Both the position numbers and the translations under genes were made by a program. Of a stretch of 64,000 bases of DNA, positions 31,053 to 40,785 are shown one piece after another. Within the stretch, counting starts at the first letter, position 1. Each line of letters starts with the position of its first letter. Origin of the DNA: Shewanella oncorhynchi (GTDB lineage Bacteria; Pseudomonadota; Gammaproteobacteria; Enterobacterales; Shewanellaceae); the NCBI RefSeq assembly GCF_012584455.1, contig NZ_JABAEB010000003.1:282217-346216 (forward strand). Direction: 5' to 3'. The notes beneath the pieces are model-generated. The model had not been told where the DNA came from. It worked only from the letters and a program-made list of their open reading frames with translations, and did no database searches.

Positions 31053-31571
31053 TTATTTATAAAGAGACGGTTTATTTGAACCACTTAGGACAGGTACAAT
31101 AAAGAGTAACCAAGCGACTAAGAAGCCACTGAAAGCCACTACCATCCATTCGGGCATCGTTACACCCATAAAGACCCAAGGTACATCAGTACACATGCCA
31201 GTAGGCATCATAACGGCAGGGAACCATTCGTGTAATGGCATCCAAGCTGGAAATTCAGGTAAGAATGAACAGGTTGAAAAAGGGGATGGGTTGGCTTGCA
31301 TATCTACGAGCGATAAGGCTAGTTTTAATCCCCAAGTTGCACTGATGGCCCAGAGCACGGCAGCTAAGATCCTGACGATTCGATATTTGGGTGCTGTCAT
31401 GCCAATGAGACCTGCTGCCAATAAACCAAAAATAGCGAGTCTTTGGTAAATACACATGACACAGGGTTCCAGTTTCATGACATATTGAAAATACAGTGCG
31501 GCTGCTTCTAACCCAAGGGCTGTGCCTGCGAGAATAAACCAAGATGAACGGGAATGGGCAAAGCGAGTCAT
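31053..31571 (-). CDS. dsbB: Disulfide bond formation protein B
   Basis: This inner-membrane enzyme reoxidises DsbA and passes electrons to quinone. It has four membrane helices; the first periplasmic loop carries the CVMC disulfide and the second the Cys pair in FSTCSF and TGMCTD. The chosen start [10 protein letters not shown] aligns with E. coli DsbB (176 residues), giving 172; an in-frame ATG seven codons upstream (31592) is an alternative, and neither has a strong ribosome site. It lies downstream of nhaB on the same strand, with a terminator between. Confidence 0.95.
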   Translation of the reverse strand: MTRFAHSRSSWFILAGTALGLEAAALYFQYVMKLEPCVMCIYQRLAIFGLLAAGLIGMTAPKYRIVRILAAVLWAISATWGLKLALSLVDMQANPSPFSTCSFLPEFPAWMPLHEWFPAVMMPTGMCTDVPWVFMGVTMPEWMVVAFSGFLVAWLLFIVPVLSGSNKPSLYK

Positions 31572-31598
31572 TACAGTCAAAGTGAGCTCCATATCAAC

Positions 31599-31629
31599 AA
31601 AAAACGCCCTCAGACATGGGGCGTTTTTT
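31599..31629 (-). terminator. Terminator of nhaB
   Basis: AAAAAACGCCC (31599-31609) and GGGCGTTTTTT (31619-31629) pair around a 9-base loop. The minus-strand end is a run of six T. It overlaps the DNA just upstream of dsbB, so dsbB needs its own promoter or readthrough. Confidence 0.85.
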
Positions 31630-31669
31630 GGACTCTACTTATTAAATAAAGTTCAGTCAATAAAGAAGA

Positions 31670-33271
31670 TTAATGTCCAGTCATCGGCTCTAAAACTTCA
31701 CTCGCGCTGTGATGGATGATTATCTGGGAATCATAGAAATATTGGGTAGCTTGTTCTAAGAAACCCGTTTGAATCGCCATGACACCTACGATAGACAGCA
31801 CGATAGTGTAAGGCAATGCCATCCATACCATTCTGCCATAGGATAAGCGAATAAGTGGCGCTAGTGCTGAGGTTAGTAGGAATAAGAACGCCGCTTGACC
31901 ATTGGGCGTGGCAACCGAAGGTAAGTTAGTTCCAGTATTAATCGCAACGGCCAGCAAGTCGAATTGATCACGGCTGATTTGACCGTTAATCAATGCCGCT
32001 TTCACTTCGTTAATGTACACAGTGCCGACAAACACGTTATCACTCACCATAGACAGCAATCCGTTGGCGATATAGAAAATCACCAACTGAGTATTGCCTT
32101 GATAACTCAGTGCCCATTGGATCACTGGTGCGAATAAGTGCTGGTCGATAATCACGCCAACAACCGCAAAGAAGACAGCTAATAACGCGGTAAAAGGCAG
32201 TGCTTCTTCGAAAGCTTTACCGAGGGCATGCTCATCGGTAACGCCGTTAAAGGCTGTGGTTAAAATAATCACAGAAAGACCAATTAGGCCCACTGAGGCC
32301 AAGTGCAATGCAAGTCCTGCGATCAACCAGACACCCACTAAGGCTTGGACGATTAACTTCATGTTGTCTTTATTGGTACGGCGCGCATCTTCATGGGCGG
32401 CATATTCACATAAGATCCGATGAACGGCCGTTGGCAACTTAGCGCCATAACCAAAAATGCCAAATTTCTCAACTAAGTAACAAGTTAAGATACCCGAGAT
32501 TAATACAGGAACAGTAACGGGTGACATACGCACGGCGAATTCACCAAATTGCCAATTTGCTTGCGCGGCGATAATAAGGTTTTGTGGTTCGCCCACCATA
32601 GTACACACGCCGCCCAGTGCAGTACCCACACCCGCATGCATTAACAGATTACGTAGGAAACCACGGAATGCACTGAGTTCTTCTTCGTTTAACTGATCTT
32701 CACCATCATCATTTTTACCTTCAGAGGTATGATCGTGATCAGCGCCGAAATCTTTTCCAGAAGCGACCTTGTGGTAAATAGAATAGAAACCCACAGCGAC
32801 CGCAATAATGACGGCAATAACCGTTAACGCATCTAAGAAGGCTGATAAAAAGGCTGAAGCCAAACAAAACATTAATGACACTAAAATTTTAGAGCGCACT
32901 TTAGTAATGATTTTTGTGAAGCCAAATAGCAGCAATTGCTTCATGAAATATATACCAGCGACCATAAACACCAAGAGTAATAATACTTCGAGGTTGGCTT
33001 CTATTTCATGTAAGACTTGGCTTGCCGATGTCATTCCGATCGCGACGGCTTCAATTGCCAATAATCCGCCAGGCTGTAATGGATAGCATTTTAATGCCAT
33101 TGCTAAGGTAAAAATAAATTCTAGAACCAATACCCAACCAGCCACAAAGGGGTCGACATAGAAAAAGAGTATTGGATTGATAATTAAAAATGACAGTATT
33201 GCGGTTTTGTACCACTTAGGAGAATTTCCTAAGAAGTTCCCAATAAACGCCTGACTCATTGTCGCCGGCAT
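31670..33271 (-). CDS. nhaB: Na+/H+ antiporter NhaB
   Basis: This 533-residue (E. coli 513) inner-membrane antiporter expels sodium in exchange for protons. It has about a dozen hydrophobic segments, with recognisable family stretches [55 protein letters not shown] and [18 protein letters not shown]. The acidic loop [20 protein letters not shown] lies between helices. It is divergent from fadR, as in E. coli; the 301-bp gap carries both promoters. Confidence 0.96.
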   Translation of the reverse strand: MPATMSQAFIGNFLGNSPKWYKTAILSFLIINPILFFYVDPFVAGWVLVLEFIFTLAMALKCYPLQPGGLLAIEAVAIGMTSASQVLHEIEANLEVLLLLVFMVAGIYFMKQLLLFGFTKIITKVRSKILVSLMFCLASAFLSAFLDALTVIAVIIAVAVGFYSIYHKVASGKDFGADHDHTSEGKNDDGEDQLNEEELSAFRGFLRNLLMHAGVGTALGGVCTMVGEPQNLIIAAQANWQFGEFAVRMSPVTVPVLISGILTCYLVEKFGIFGYGAKLPTAVHRILCEYAAHEDARRTNKDNMKLIVQALVGVWLIAGLALHLASVGLIGLSVIILTTAFNGVTDEHALGKAFEEALPFTALLAVFFAVVGVIIDQHLFAPVIQWALSYQGNTQLVIFYIANGLLSMVSDNVFVGTVYINEVKAALINGQISRDQFDLLAVAINTGTNLPSVATPNGQAAFLFLLTSALAPLIRLSYGRMVWMALPYTIVLSIVGVMAIQTGFLEQATQYFYDSQIIIHHSASEVLEPMTGH

Positions 33272-33572
33272 GGCAGCCTCTCTTCTAATTATGTTAAAAA
33301 TTGCACGTGATTATTATCAATACCTGCGTTAGTTAAATGAGTCTAGCCTAAAGAGAAAGCTAATGTAATGAGTTACTGATACCGACATTTCAAAAAGCGG
33401 AGCTAAGCGGCAAAATTGGCCCATCCTGTATTGACCTTGGTCGTTTTTTTGAACGATTCTGTGACATTTACACGGCGATAACACAGTGATTTTAAGTGAA
33501 TGGTTTCCATTTTTTACCGCTCTGGTATGATCAGTGACCATTACGAAGCACAACAACTGGATAAGTGGGCTG
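33272..33572. promoter_or_regulatory. Divergent nhaB-fadR regulatory region
   Basis: This 301-bp gap has no gene. Near fadR it carries a FadR-box-like palindrome (33520-33536). TTGACC (33431-33436) and similar elements could serve promoters, but none stands out. The nhaB side is AT-rich with GAGAGGCTGCC as ribosome site. Confidence 0.5.
33520..33536. promoter_or_regulatory. FadR-box-like operator upstream of fadR
   Basis: CTCTGGTATGATCAGTG agrees with the E. coli fadB FadR site (ATCTGGTACGACCAGAT, as I recall it) at 12 of 17 positions and keeps the near-palindromic CTGGT...CAG core. It ends 36 bp before the fadR start, suggesting autoregulation. Confidence 0.4.
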
Positions 33573-34289
33573 ATGATTATCAATGCCAAAGGACCTGCAA
33601 GTTTTGCAGAGAAGTATATTGTGAGATCAATTTGGGAAAACAAATTTCCTCCAGGGTCCATTTTACCGGCTGAACGTGAGCTTTCAGAATTGATTGGTGT
33701 GACTCGCACCACTCTGCGTGAGGTGCTACAGCGCTTGGCGCGTGACGGTTGGTTGAAAATTCAGCATGGCAAACCAACACGGGTTAACAACTTTTGGGAA
33801 ACTTCAGGCTTAAACATCCTTGAGACTATTGCTGATTTGAATCCCGAGGGTTTTCCGGTATTGGTTGACCAACTCTTGTCAGCTAGAACGAACGTCAGTG
33901 CTATCTATTTTCGCGGTGCTTTGCGTTATAACCCGGATACCGCTGTGGAGGTACTTGCAAAGATTCACCAGCTTGAAGATACGGCTGAATCCTATGCTGA
34001 ATTTGACTACTTACTGCATCACACCTTAGCGTTTTCGTCTGGAAATCCACTTTACGTTTTGATATTAAACGGATTTAAAGGTTTGTATAGTCGAGTTGGT
34101 CGTTATTACTTTACCAGCTCAGATGCGCGTTTATTAGCATTGAACTTTTACAAAGAATTAGAACTGTTGGCTCAGGCGAAAAATTACCTCGATGTCTCTG
34201 CGCTAATGCGTACCTATGGCATGAATAGCGGTAAGATGTGGTTACAATTACGCGAAGATATGCCAGCTTCTATTGCTCAAGATCATTAA
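33573..34289 (+). CDS. fadR: Fatty acid metabolism regulator FadR
   Basis: This GntR-family regulator represses fatty acid degradation genes, activates unsaturated fatty acid synthesis genes, and lets go of DNA when bound to long-chain acyl-CoA. It has 238 residues (E. coli 239). The winged helix is [31 protein letters not shown], almost identical to E. coli, and the C-terminal acyl-CoA domain keeps [21 protein letters not shown]. An upstream ATG at 33534 is in frame, but ATG at 33573 gives the family N-terminus. It is divergent from nhaB. Confidence 0.97.
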   Translation: MIINAKGPASFAEKYIVRSIWENKFPPGSILPAERELSELIGVTRTTLREVLQRLARDGWLKIQHGKPTRVNNFWETSGLNILETIADLNPEGFPVLVDQLLSARTNVSAIYFRGALRYNPDTAVEVLAKIHQLEDTAESYAEFDYLLHHTLAFSSGNPLYVLILNGFKGLYSRVGRYYFTSSDARLLALNFYKELELLAQAKNYLDVSALMRTYGMNSGKMWLQLREDMPASIAQDH

Positions 34290-34330
34290 TCTCTGTGAGT
34301 GATATCGCGTTAAGATAGCGCTAAATAAAC

Positions 34331-34363
34331 AAAAAGGCCGTTTCAATTGGAAACGGCCTTTTT
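34331..34363. terminator. Bidirectional terminator between fadR and ycgB
   Basis: AAAAAGGCCGTTTC (34331-34344) and GAAACGGCCTTTTT (34350-34363) form a perfect 14-bp stem including A and T tails, with a 5-base loop. Confidence 0.93.
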
Positions 34364-34373
34364 ATTGTGCTTA

Positions 34374-35900
34374 TTATTCTGGTTTATTGGCTTCAGGGCA
34401 GGATGCTAAGACGCTAATACTCGCATCTGCATTTTTTTGCTCTAAGGTGACAGTGAAACCCCATAATCGATGTAAATGCTTTAATACTTCTTTATGGCTG
34501 TTGGCTAAGGGAATATCGTTATTTGGCACATAATGTAAGGTTAAGGATCGATCACCGTTGATTTCTACATTATGTACTTGGATATTCGGCTCAATATTAG
34601 ACAGGTTATATTGTTGTGATAGTAACTGGCGAATATCTTGATAGCCCCGTTCATCGTGGATTGCAGATACCGAAAGATAATTGCGTTTCTCATCATCATG
34701 GATACCGAACAATTTAAATTGGCGGATAACTTTAGGTGAGAGATATTGGCTAATAAAACTTTCATCTTTAAAGTTTTGCATCGCAAAATGCAACGTTTCT
34801 ATCCAATTACTGCCGGCAATGTCTGGAAACCAAGCTTTATCTTCATCGGTTGGATTTTCACAAATACGCCGAATATCGGTGAACATGGCAAAACCTAAGG
34901 CGTATGGGTTGATGCCGCTGTAATAACGACTGTTGTAATCGGGTTGGGCAACTACGCCTGTATGGCTTTGCAAAAACTCGATCATGAAGCGATCAGTGAC
35001 CACGCCATCGTCGTATAAGTGATTCAAGATAGTGTAATGCCAGAAGGTTGCCCAGCCTTCATTCATGACTTGAGTTTGTTTTTGCGGATAAAAATATTGC
35101 GCCATTTTACGCACAATGCGGATTATTTCCCTTTGCCATGGTTCAAGCAAAGGAGCGTTTTTCTCGATGAAATATAAAATATTTTCCTGCGGTTCGGCGG
35201 GGAAACGACGTTTTTTAGATTGAGACTGCTCATGTTGATGGGTTGGAATGGTGCGCCATAAATCATTTACTTGGCTTTGAAGGTAAGCCTCGCGATCCTT
35301 TTGTCTTGCTTGTTCTTCCCTGAATGAGATTTCAGAGGGACGTTTATAACGATCGACACCATAGTTCATTAGCGCATGACAGGAGTCTATGACGCTTTCG
35401 ACTTGTTCTACACCGTATTTTTGCTCGCAGTCACTGATGTAGTTTTTAGCAAAGACAAGGTAGTCAATAATCGAGCTCGCATCTGTCCATGTCTTAAATA
35501 AGTAATTGTTTTTAAAAAAGCTGTTATGTCCGAAACAGGCGTGAGCTATCACCAGCGCCTGCATTGTGATGGTGTTTTCTTCCATTAAGTAAGCGATGCA
35601 GGGGTTAGAGTTAATCACAATTTCATAGGCGAGCCCCATTTGGCCACGTTTGTAACCTTGCTCGGTTTCGATAAAACGTTTGCCGAAAGACCAATGGGTG
35701 TAACCTATGGGCATGCCTATGCCAGCATACGCATCCATCATCTGTTCAGCAGTGATGACTTCGATTTGATTCGGGTAAGTGCTGAGTTTATAGAGCGCTG
35801 CCACCCGCTCAATTTCCTTGAGGTAGTCCTGAAGTAGCTCGAAGCTCCAGTCGGGACCATCGCTCAGTGGTGTCCAAGGTGTTGATTTAGTTATCCCCAT
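34374..35900 (-). CDS. ycgB: SpoVR family protein YcgB
   Basis: The 508-residue protein (E. coli YcgB 510) has the SpoVR signatures: GYTHWSFGKRF near the N-terminus, CFGHNSFFKNN and the metal-site-like MNEGWATFWHY, then NPYALGF. The function is unknown; in E. coli it is induced in stationary phase. It is the last of three minus-strand genes, yeaG-yeaH-ycgB, with 9 bp between the yeaH stop and its own start. This conserved gene trio suggests that the three proteins act together under stress or starvation. Confidence 0.95.
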   Translation of the reverse strand: MGITKSTPWTPLSDGPDWSFELLQDYLKEIERVAALYKLSTYPNQIEVITAEQMMDAYAGIGMPIGYTHWSFGKRFIETEQGYKRGQMGLAYEIVINSNPCIAYLMEENTITMQALVIAHACFGHNSFFKNNYLFKTWTDASSIIDYLVFAKNYISDCEQKYGVEQVESVIDSCHALMNYGVDRYKRPSEISFREEQARQKDREAYLQSQVNDLWRTIPTHQHEQSQSKKRRFPAEPQENILYFIEKNAPLLEPWQREIIRIVRKMAQYFYPQKQTQVMNEGWATFWHYTILNHLYDDGVVTDRFMIEFLQSHTGVVAQPDYNSRYYSGINPYALGFAMFTDIRRICENPTDEDKAWFPDIAGSNWIETLHFAMQNFKDESFISQYLSPKVIRQFKLFGIHDDEKRNYLSVSAIHDERGYQDIRQLLSQQYNLSNIEPNIQVHNVEINGDRSLTLHYVPNNDIPLANSHKEVLKHLHRLWGFTVTLEQKNADASISVLASCPEANKPE

Positions 35901-35909
35901 AGTGCCCCC

Positions 35910-37178
35910 TTAAACCGCTTGTTTCTTGAATAGCTCCCTAAAGACAGGGTAAATATCTTCGGCTTGACGTATATGCTGCACGGCGATGTTGTCGTAATGC
36001 TGTTGCAGGGATTCATATTCGCGCCACAGGGTTTGATGGGCGCGATTGGTGATTTCGATATAGCTGTAGTAGCGCACCAGTGGCAATATTTTTTGTTCTA
36101 ACAATTGCCTACAGGTAGGTGAATCGTCGGCCCAGTTATCACCGTCGGATGCTTGGGCTGTGTAAATATTCCACTCATCGGCGGGGTAGCGGGCTTGTTG
36201 AATTTCATGCATTAATTTCAATGCACTGGACACTATGGTGCCGCCCGTTTCTTGGGAGTAAAAGAACTCGTGTTCATCGACTTCTTTGGCTTGGGTATGG
36301 TGGCGAATGTAAACTACTTCTAAATTTTTATAGGTACGAGTGAGGAACAAATACAGCAAGATATAGAAGCGTTTTGCCATATCTTTAGTTGCCTGATCCA
36401 TAGAACCAGACACATCCATTAAACAGAACATCACAGCTTGGCTAGAGGGGATTTCTCGTTTCGCATAATTATTAAAGCGCAGATCGAAAGTATCGATAAA
36501 CGGCACTCTAGCAATCTTTTGTTTTAACTCCTCAATTTGAGCTTTTAAATCCAAAATCAACTCAGCCTTAGTACCTGGAATATTTTCCAGTTCAGCAAGT
36601 TCTTGTTCTAACTCTTTTAATAGTTTCTTTTTACTGGCCGACATCGCAATGCGACGAGCAAGGGATGAACGTAATGAACGGACAATATTGATGTTAGCGG
36701 GGACGCCATCATTGGTGAATCCAGCACGGTAAATTTGGTATTCCACCAGTTTATTGAGGCGATTTTTTTGTAGATTGGGGAGTTCTAAGTCCTCAAACAA
36801 TAACTCTAGATACTCATCTTTAGAGATTTCGAACACAAAGTCATCGTCGCCTTCACCCGAGTTTGAGGCCTCGCCTTTGCCCGAACCGCCGCCTGAACCA
36901 CCAGGTGGTCGGTCAATTTTATCGCCACGGGTAAATTGGTCATTACCGGGATGCACTCTATCCCTGACACCGCCTTTGCCTTGGTGAAACATAGGTTCAC
37001 TGATATCCCGTGTTGGGATACTGATTTTTTCGCCTTTATCTACATCCGTTACGCTGCGACGAGTCACTGCATCGCTGACGGCTTTTTTAATTTGTTGCTT
37101 ATATCTATTGATAAAGCGTTGGCGGTTGACTGTGCTTTTTCCTTTCGCATTCAACCGTCTATCGATAAAGTTCGCCAT
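35910..37178 (-). CDS. yeaH: YeaH family protein (DUF444, von Willebrand A-like)
   Basis: The 422-residue product (E. coli YeaH 427) carries a DUF444 domain. Its VWA-like core includes the MIDAS motif DVSGSMD followed by [13 protein letters not shown] and the second Asp in [13 protein letters not shown] glycine-rich, disordered linker near residues 75-100 ([11 protein letters not shown]) precedes it. GTG at 37184 is possible, but the ATG at 37178 sits 5 bp after GGAGG and matches E. coli. It is cotranscribed with yeaG (66 bp gap) and partners it in E. coli under RpoS control. Confidence 0.96.
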   Translation of the reverse strand: MANFIDRRLNAKGKSTVNRQRFINRYKQQIKKAVSDAVTRRSVTDVDKGEKISIPTRDISEPMFHQGKGGVRDRVHPGNDQFTRGDKIDRPPGGSGGGSGKGEASNSGEGDDDFVFEISKDEYLELLFEDLELPNLQKNRLNKLVEYQIYRAGFTNDGVPANINIVRSLRSSLARRIAMSASKKKLLKELEQELAELENIPGTKAELILDLKAQIEELKQKIARVPFIDTFDLRFNNYAKREIPSSQAVMFCLMDVSGSMDQATKDMAKRFYILLYLFLTRTYKNLEVVYIRHHTQAKEVDEHEFFYSQETGGTIVSSALKLMHEIQQARYPADEWNIYTAQASDGDNWADDSPTCRQLLEQKILPLVRYYSYIEITNRAHQTLWREYESLQQHYDNIAVQHIRQAEDIYPVFRELFKKQAV

Positions 37179-37244
37179 ACGCACCTCCCAAAACCCAGCG
37201 AAGGCTTTGGTAACACCAAAGCCCTGTACTTAGTTAGCGCAAGT

Positions 37245-39179
37245 TTAAGAAGATTTACGTACTCGTAAATACCACTCAGACAAGAGTCGGACTTGTTTTT
37301 TGGTATAGCCTTTCTCCATCATGCGATTGACGAAATCATCGTGTTTGCGTTGATCGTCGTTCGACGTTTTGGCGTTAAAGGAAATAACAGGCAGTAAATC
37401 TTCTGTGTTGGAGAACATTTTCTTCTCGATCACAGTGCGAAGTTTCTCGTAGCTGGTCCAGAGTGGATTGTTACCCTCATGGTTCGCGCGGGCGCGCAGC
37501 ACAAAGTTAACGATTTCATTACGGAAATCTTTAGGATTGCTGATCCCCGCGGGCTTCTCAATCTTCTCAAGTTCAGCATTGAGGGCGGCGCGGTCGAATA
37601 GCTGACCCGTTTCTGGGTCGCGGTATTCTTGATCTTGGATCCAAAAATCGGCGTAAGTGACATAGCGGTCGAAGATATTTTGGCCGTATTCAGAGTAAGA
37701 CTCTAAGTAAGCGGTTTGAATTTCTTTACCGATAAACTCCACATATTTAGGGATCAAATAACCTTTTAGGAATTCAAGATAACGTTCGGCGGTATCACCG
37801 GGGAACTGTTCTTGTTCAATTTGTCGTTCGAGGACATAGAATAAATGTACTGGGTTGGCGGCGATCTCTGAATGGTCGAAGTTAAATACCCGCGACAAAA
37901 TCTTAAAGGCAAAACGAGTGGATAGTCCATTCATGCCTTCATCGACACCTGCGTAATCACGGTATTCTTGGTAAGACTTAGCCTTAGGATCGGTATCTTT
38001 CAGGCTTTCACCGTCATATACCCGCATCTTAGAGTAGATGGAGGAGTTTTCAGGGGGCTTGATGCGTGACAACACACTAAATTGCGCTAAGGTTTCTAAG
38101 GTGCCGGGAGCGCAGGGCGCTTTCGATAACTCAGAGTTGATTAGCAGTTTTTGATAGATTTGCAGTTCTTCCGAAACCCGTAAACAGTAGGGTACTTTGA
38201 CGATATAAACACGGTCGAGGAAGGCTTCGTTGTTTTTGTTGTTTTTGAAGGTTGACCACTCGGACTCGTTTGAGTGAGCCAGAATAATCCCGCTATAGGG
38301 CAGGGCCGATAAGCCTTCTGTGCCGTTATAGTTACCTTCTTGCGTTGCAGTCAGTAGTGGATGCAGCACTTTAATGGGTGCCTTAAACATCTCGACGAAT
38401 TCCATCACCCCTTGGTTTGCACGGCACAATGCGCCTGAATAGGCGTAAGCATCGGGATCATCTTGGGAGAAATGTTCGAGTTGCCGAATATCGACTTTAC
38501 CGACAAGGGACGAAATATCTTGGTTGTTTTCATCACCTGGTTCAGTTTTCGCTATTGCCACTTGGTCCAGAATGGATGGAAAGACTTTTACCACGCGAAA
38601 TTTGGAGATATCGCCACCAAACTCATGCAGACGTTTTACCGCCCAAGGCGACATGATGGTTTTCAGATAACGGTTGGGAATGTTGAATTCATCTTTTAAC
38701 AGCTGTCCATCTTCTTCCACATCAAACAGGCAGAAGGGGTGATCGTTGACTGGGCTGCGGACTCCATTCGCGCTCAGAATGTAAATGGGCACTTTTTGCA
38801 TTAGGGCTTTGAGTTTTTCGGCTAGCGATGACTTACCGCCGCCCACTGGACCCAGTAGGTATAGAATTTGTTTGGATTCTTCTAATCCTTGAGCCGAGTG
38901 CTTTAGGTAAGCCACAATTTGCTCTATGGCGTCTTCCATGCCGAAGAAATCTTTAAATGCGGGATAGCGTGAAATAAGTCGATTCGAAAAAATACGGCTA
39001 AGTGTTGGATTTTTTGCGGTATCAATGACTTCTGCTTCACCAATTGCAAGCAGTAGTCGCTCTGATGCTGACATGTAAGCGCTGCGATCTCCCTTGCAGA
39101 TGTCCAGAAACTCCTGCAAAGAATATTCTTCATCGAGTTTTTGTTCGTAGCGCTTTTGGTAATGCTCGAAAATGCCCAT
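37245..39179 (-). CDS. yeaG: PrkA-type serine protein kinase YeaG
   Basis: This 644-residue protein has exactly the length of E. coli YeaG. An AAA+ domain at the N-terminus has the P-loop GPVGGGKSSL. The C-terminal half contains the kinase-like region of the PrkA family. E. coli YeaG is a protein kinase involved in nitrogen starvation and stationary-phase adaptation. The start is ATG at 39179 after GGGGG; the frame extends ten codons upstream. It heads the yeaG-yeaH-ycgB operon; the promoter lies in the 286-bp gap to sodB. Confidence 0.96.
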   Translation of the reverse strand: MGIFEHYQKRYEQKLDEEYSLQEFLDICKGDRSAYMSASERLLLAIGEAEVIDTAKNPTLSRIFSNRLISRYPAFKDFFGMEDAIEQIVAYLKHSAQGLEESKQILYLLGPVGGGKSSLAEKLKALMQKVPIYILSANGVRSPVNDHPFCLFDVEEDGQLLKDEFNIPNRYLKTIMSPWAVKRLHEFGGDISKFRVVKVFPSILDQVAIAKTEPGDENNQDISSLVGKVDIRQLEHFSQDDPDAYAYSGALCRANQGVMEFVEMFKAPIKVLHPLLTATQEGNYNGTEGLSALPYSGIILAHSNESEWSTFKNNKNNEAFLDRVYIVKVPYCLRVSEELQIYQKLLINSELSKAPCAPGTLETLAQFSVLSRIKPPENSSIYSKMRVYDGESLKDTDPKAKSYQEYRDYAGVDEGMNGLSTRFAFKILSRVFNFDHSEIAANPVHLFYVLERQIEQEQFPGDTAERYLEFLKGYLIPKYVEFIGKEIQTAYLESYSEYGQNIFDRYVTYADFWIQDQEYRDPETGQLFDRAALNAELEKIEKPAGISNPKDFRNEIVNFVLRARANHEGNNPLWTSYEKLRTVIEKKMFSNTEDLLPVISFNAKTSNDDQRKHDDFVNRMMEKGYTKKQVRLLSEWYLRVRKSS

Positions 39180-39385
39180 ATAAACCCCCTGAAACGCCAG
39201 TGATGTCATGGAACGGATAACTGGCTAGCCAGCCTCCTACTCTAATCTTAGACACAAACTCACTATCTGTGTCAAAAAAATATCAAATAAAAACAATAAC
39301 AAATAGTTGCAAACGCAATTATTGCACTTGTAGTTAGCGGAGGATAAATCGGTAGGATAAGGGATGGGCGGCAAACGAGGGGCAT

Positions 39386-39412
39386 AAAAAAAGAGCCACT
39401 AGGGCTCTTTTT
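39386..39412 (-). terminator. Terminator of sodB
   Basis: AAAAGAGCC and GGCTCTTTT form the stem (39389-39397 with 39403-39411), with A and T tracts on both sides. It lies about 55 bp past the sodB stop on the minus strand. Confidence 0.82.
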
Positions 39413-39465
39413 ACTGGGATTAACCCACTGCTTATTCGGCAGTAAACAACGTTAGGTTAAATGAA

Positions 39466-40050
39466 TTAACCTGCGAAGTTTTGGTTAACGAAGTCCCAGT
39501 TAACTAATTGCCAGAAGTGGGCAAGATAGTCAGGACGCACGTTACGGTAATCGATGTAGTAAGCGTGTTCCCACACGTCAACTGTCATGATTGGCGTTAC
39601 TGTGCTGTCAGTCAGTGGCGTCGCTGCATTGCTAGTGTTAACGATAGCAAGAGTGCCATCGGCTTTTTTCACTAACCATGTCCAAGCGCTACCGAAATTG
39701 TTTACTGCTGAATCAGTAAATTGCGCTTTGAATGCGTCGAATGAACCGAAAGCGGCATTGATTGCATCAGCAACTGGGCCTGTTGGTTCGCCGCCAGCAT
39801 TAGGGGCTAAGCAGTTCCAGTAGAAAGTGTGGTTCCACACTTGAGCTGCGTTGTTAAATACGCCACCAGTAGAAGTCTTGATGATATCTTCTAAAGATTT
39901 GCCAGCGAAATCAGTTCCTTCGATTAAGCCGTTTAGCTTCACAACATAAGTGTTGTGGTGCTTGCCGTAGTGGTATTCTATGGTTTCTTGAGAAATGTGT
40001 GGTTCTAGTGCGTTCTTTGCATATGGTAATGCGGGTAATTCGAAAGCCAT
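39466..40050 (-). CDS. sodB: Iron superoxide dismutase
   Basis: This cytoplasmic enzyme dismutates superoxide to oxygen and hydrogen peroxide. It has 194 residues (E. coli SodB 193). The metal ligands are the His in EYHYGKHHNTY, the His in VWNHTFYW, and the Asp and His in VDVWEHAYYIDY. The sequence NNAAQVWNH with its Gln is typical of iron rather than manganese forms. The ATG follows GGAGAGATAC. It is monocistronic with a terminator. Confidence 0.97.
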   Translation of the reverse strand: MAFELPALPYAKNALEPHISQETIEYHYGKHHNTYVVKLNGLIEGTDFAGKSLEDIIKTSTGGVFNNAAQVWNHTFYWNCLAPNAGGEPTGPVADAINAAFGSFDAFKAQFTDSAVNNFGSAWTWLVKKADGTLAIVNTSNAATPLTDSTVTPIMTVDVWEHAYYIDYRNVRPDYLAHFWQLVNWDFVNQNFAG

Positions 40051-40275
40051 TAGTATCTCTCCATGGTCTTAGGTTATCGTTTCTTAAACGTGCTCACTTA
40101 GGACTATTGTACCGATAAAATTTGTGATGTGAATCATTGTTTAGCTAATTGACTAGATAGACGCCATCGAAAAATCAAATGTCGACATAACCTTACAAAC
40201 TGTGGGATTTTGTTCTGCGTCTAGCTGACGTACAATAGTCGCATTGAGTCAATGTCATCCTACTTAGGAATCAAA

Positions 40276-40608
40276 ATGGAAACAGTAGAGAAAATTAAGC
40301 AACAGATCACGGAAAACCCTATCATTGTTTATATGAAAGGTTCTCCAAAGTTGCCTAGCTGTGGCTTCTCGTCACAGGTCGCTCAGATCATGATTAACTG
40401 CGGTGAGCAGTTTGCATTCGTGGATATTCTTCAGCATCCAGACATTCGCGCAGAATTACCTAAGTTTGCTAACTGGCCGACTTTCCCACAATTGTGGATT
40501 GAAGGTGAGTTGATTGGTGGCTGTGATATCGTCGTGGACATGTTCCAAAAAGGCGAATTACAACCTTTGATTAAAGCTGCTGCCGCTAAGATCAAGACTG
40601 AGGAGTAA
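40276..40608 (+). CDS. grxD: Monothiol glutaredoxin GrxD
   Basis: This 110-residue CGFS-type glutaredoxin binds a bridging [2Fe-2S] cluster with glutathione and passes it in iron-sulfur assembly. Motifs: VYMKGSPKLPSCGFS, then NWPTFPQLWI (cis-Pro) and GGCDI. The frame opens eight codons earlier, but ATG at 40276 follows TTAGGAATC at good distance and matches E. coli GrxD. It is divergent from sodB across 225 bp. A tandem repeat and a strong terminator follow. Confidence 0.96.
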   Translation: METVEKIKQQITENPIIVYMKGSPKLPSCGFSSQVAQIMINCGEQFAFVDILQHPDIRAELPKFANWPTFPQLWIEGELIGGCDIVVDMFQKGELQPLIKAAAAKIKTEE

Positions 40609-40621
40609 GAGTTAATTCTTA

Positions 40622-40660
40622 CTTCATAAAAATATTGCTTCATAAAAATATTGCTTCATA
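40622..40660. repeat. Two and a half tandem 16-bp repeats
   Basis: CTTCATAAAAATATTG occurs at 40622-40637 and 40638-40653, and a partial third copy (CTTCATAAAAA) runs into the A-tract of the next hairpin. They lie in the 3' untranslated region of grxD and look like slippage duplication. Confidence 0.9.
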
Positions 40661-40697
40661 AAAAAGCCGCCGTGATTGATATCACGGCGGCTTTTTT
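40660..40697. terminator. Strong bidirectional terminator between grxD and uraA
   Basis: AAAAAAGCCGCCGTGAT (40660-40676) and ATCACGGCGGCTTTTTT (40681-40697) form a perfect 17-bp stem including A/T tails around a TGAT loop. Confidence 0.95.
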
Positions 40698-40715
40698 ATG
40701 GTGGTTTCTTAAGAA

Positions 40716-40770
40716 ACGATCAATTTTATAAAGTGGTCATTTTTCAACGACCTACTTCGAAATTGATCGT
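40716..40770. other. Long imperfect hairpin element downstream of uraA
   Basis: ACGATCAATTT (40716-40726) pairs perfectly with AAATTGATCGT (40760-40770). Inside, AAGTGGTC (40731-40738) pairs with GACCTACTT (40750-40758) with a one-base bulge. The whole 55-bp element sits 15 bp past the uraA stop, separate from the grxD terminator, and lacks a U-tract. It might be an mRNA 3' stabiliser, a degenerate repeat element or a small-RNA fold. Confidence 0.55.
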
Positions 40771-40785
40771 GTCTTCAAGCCGTAA

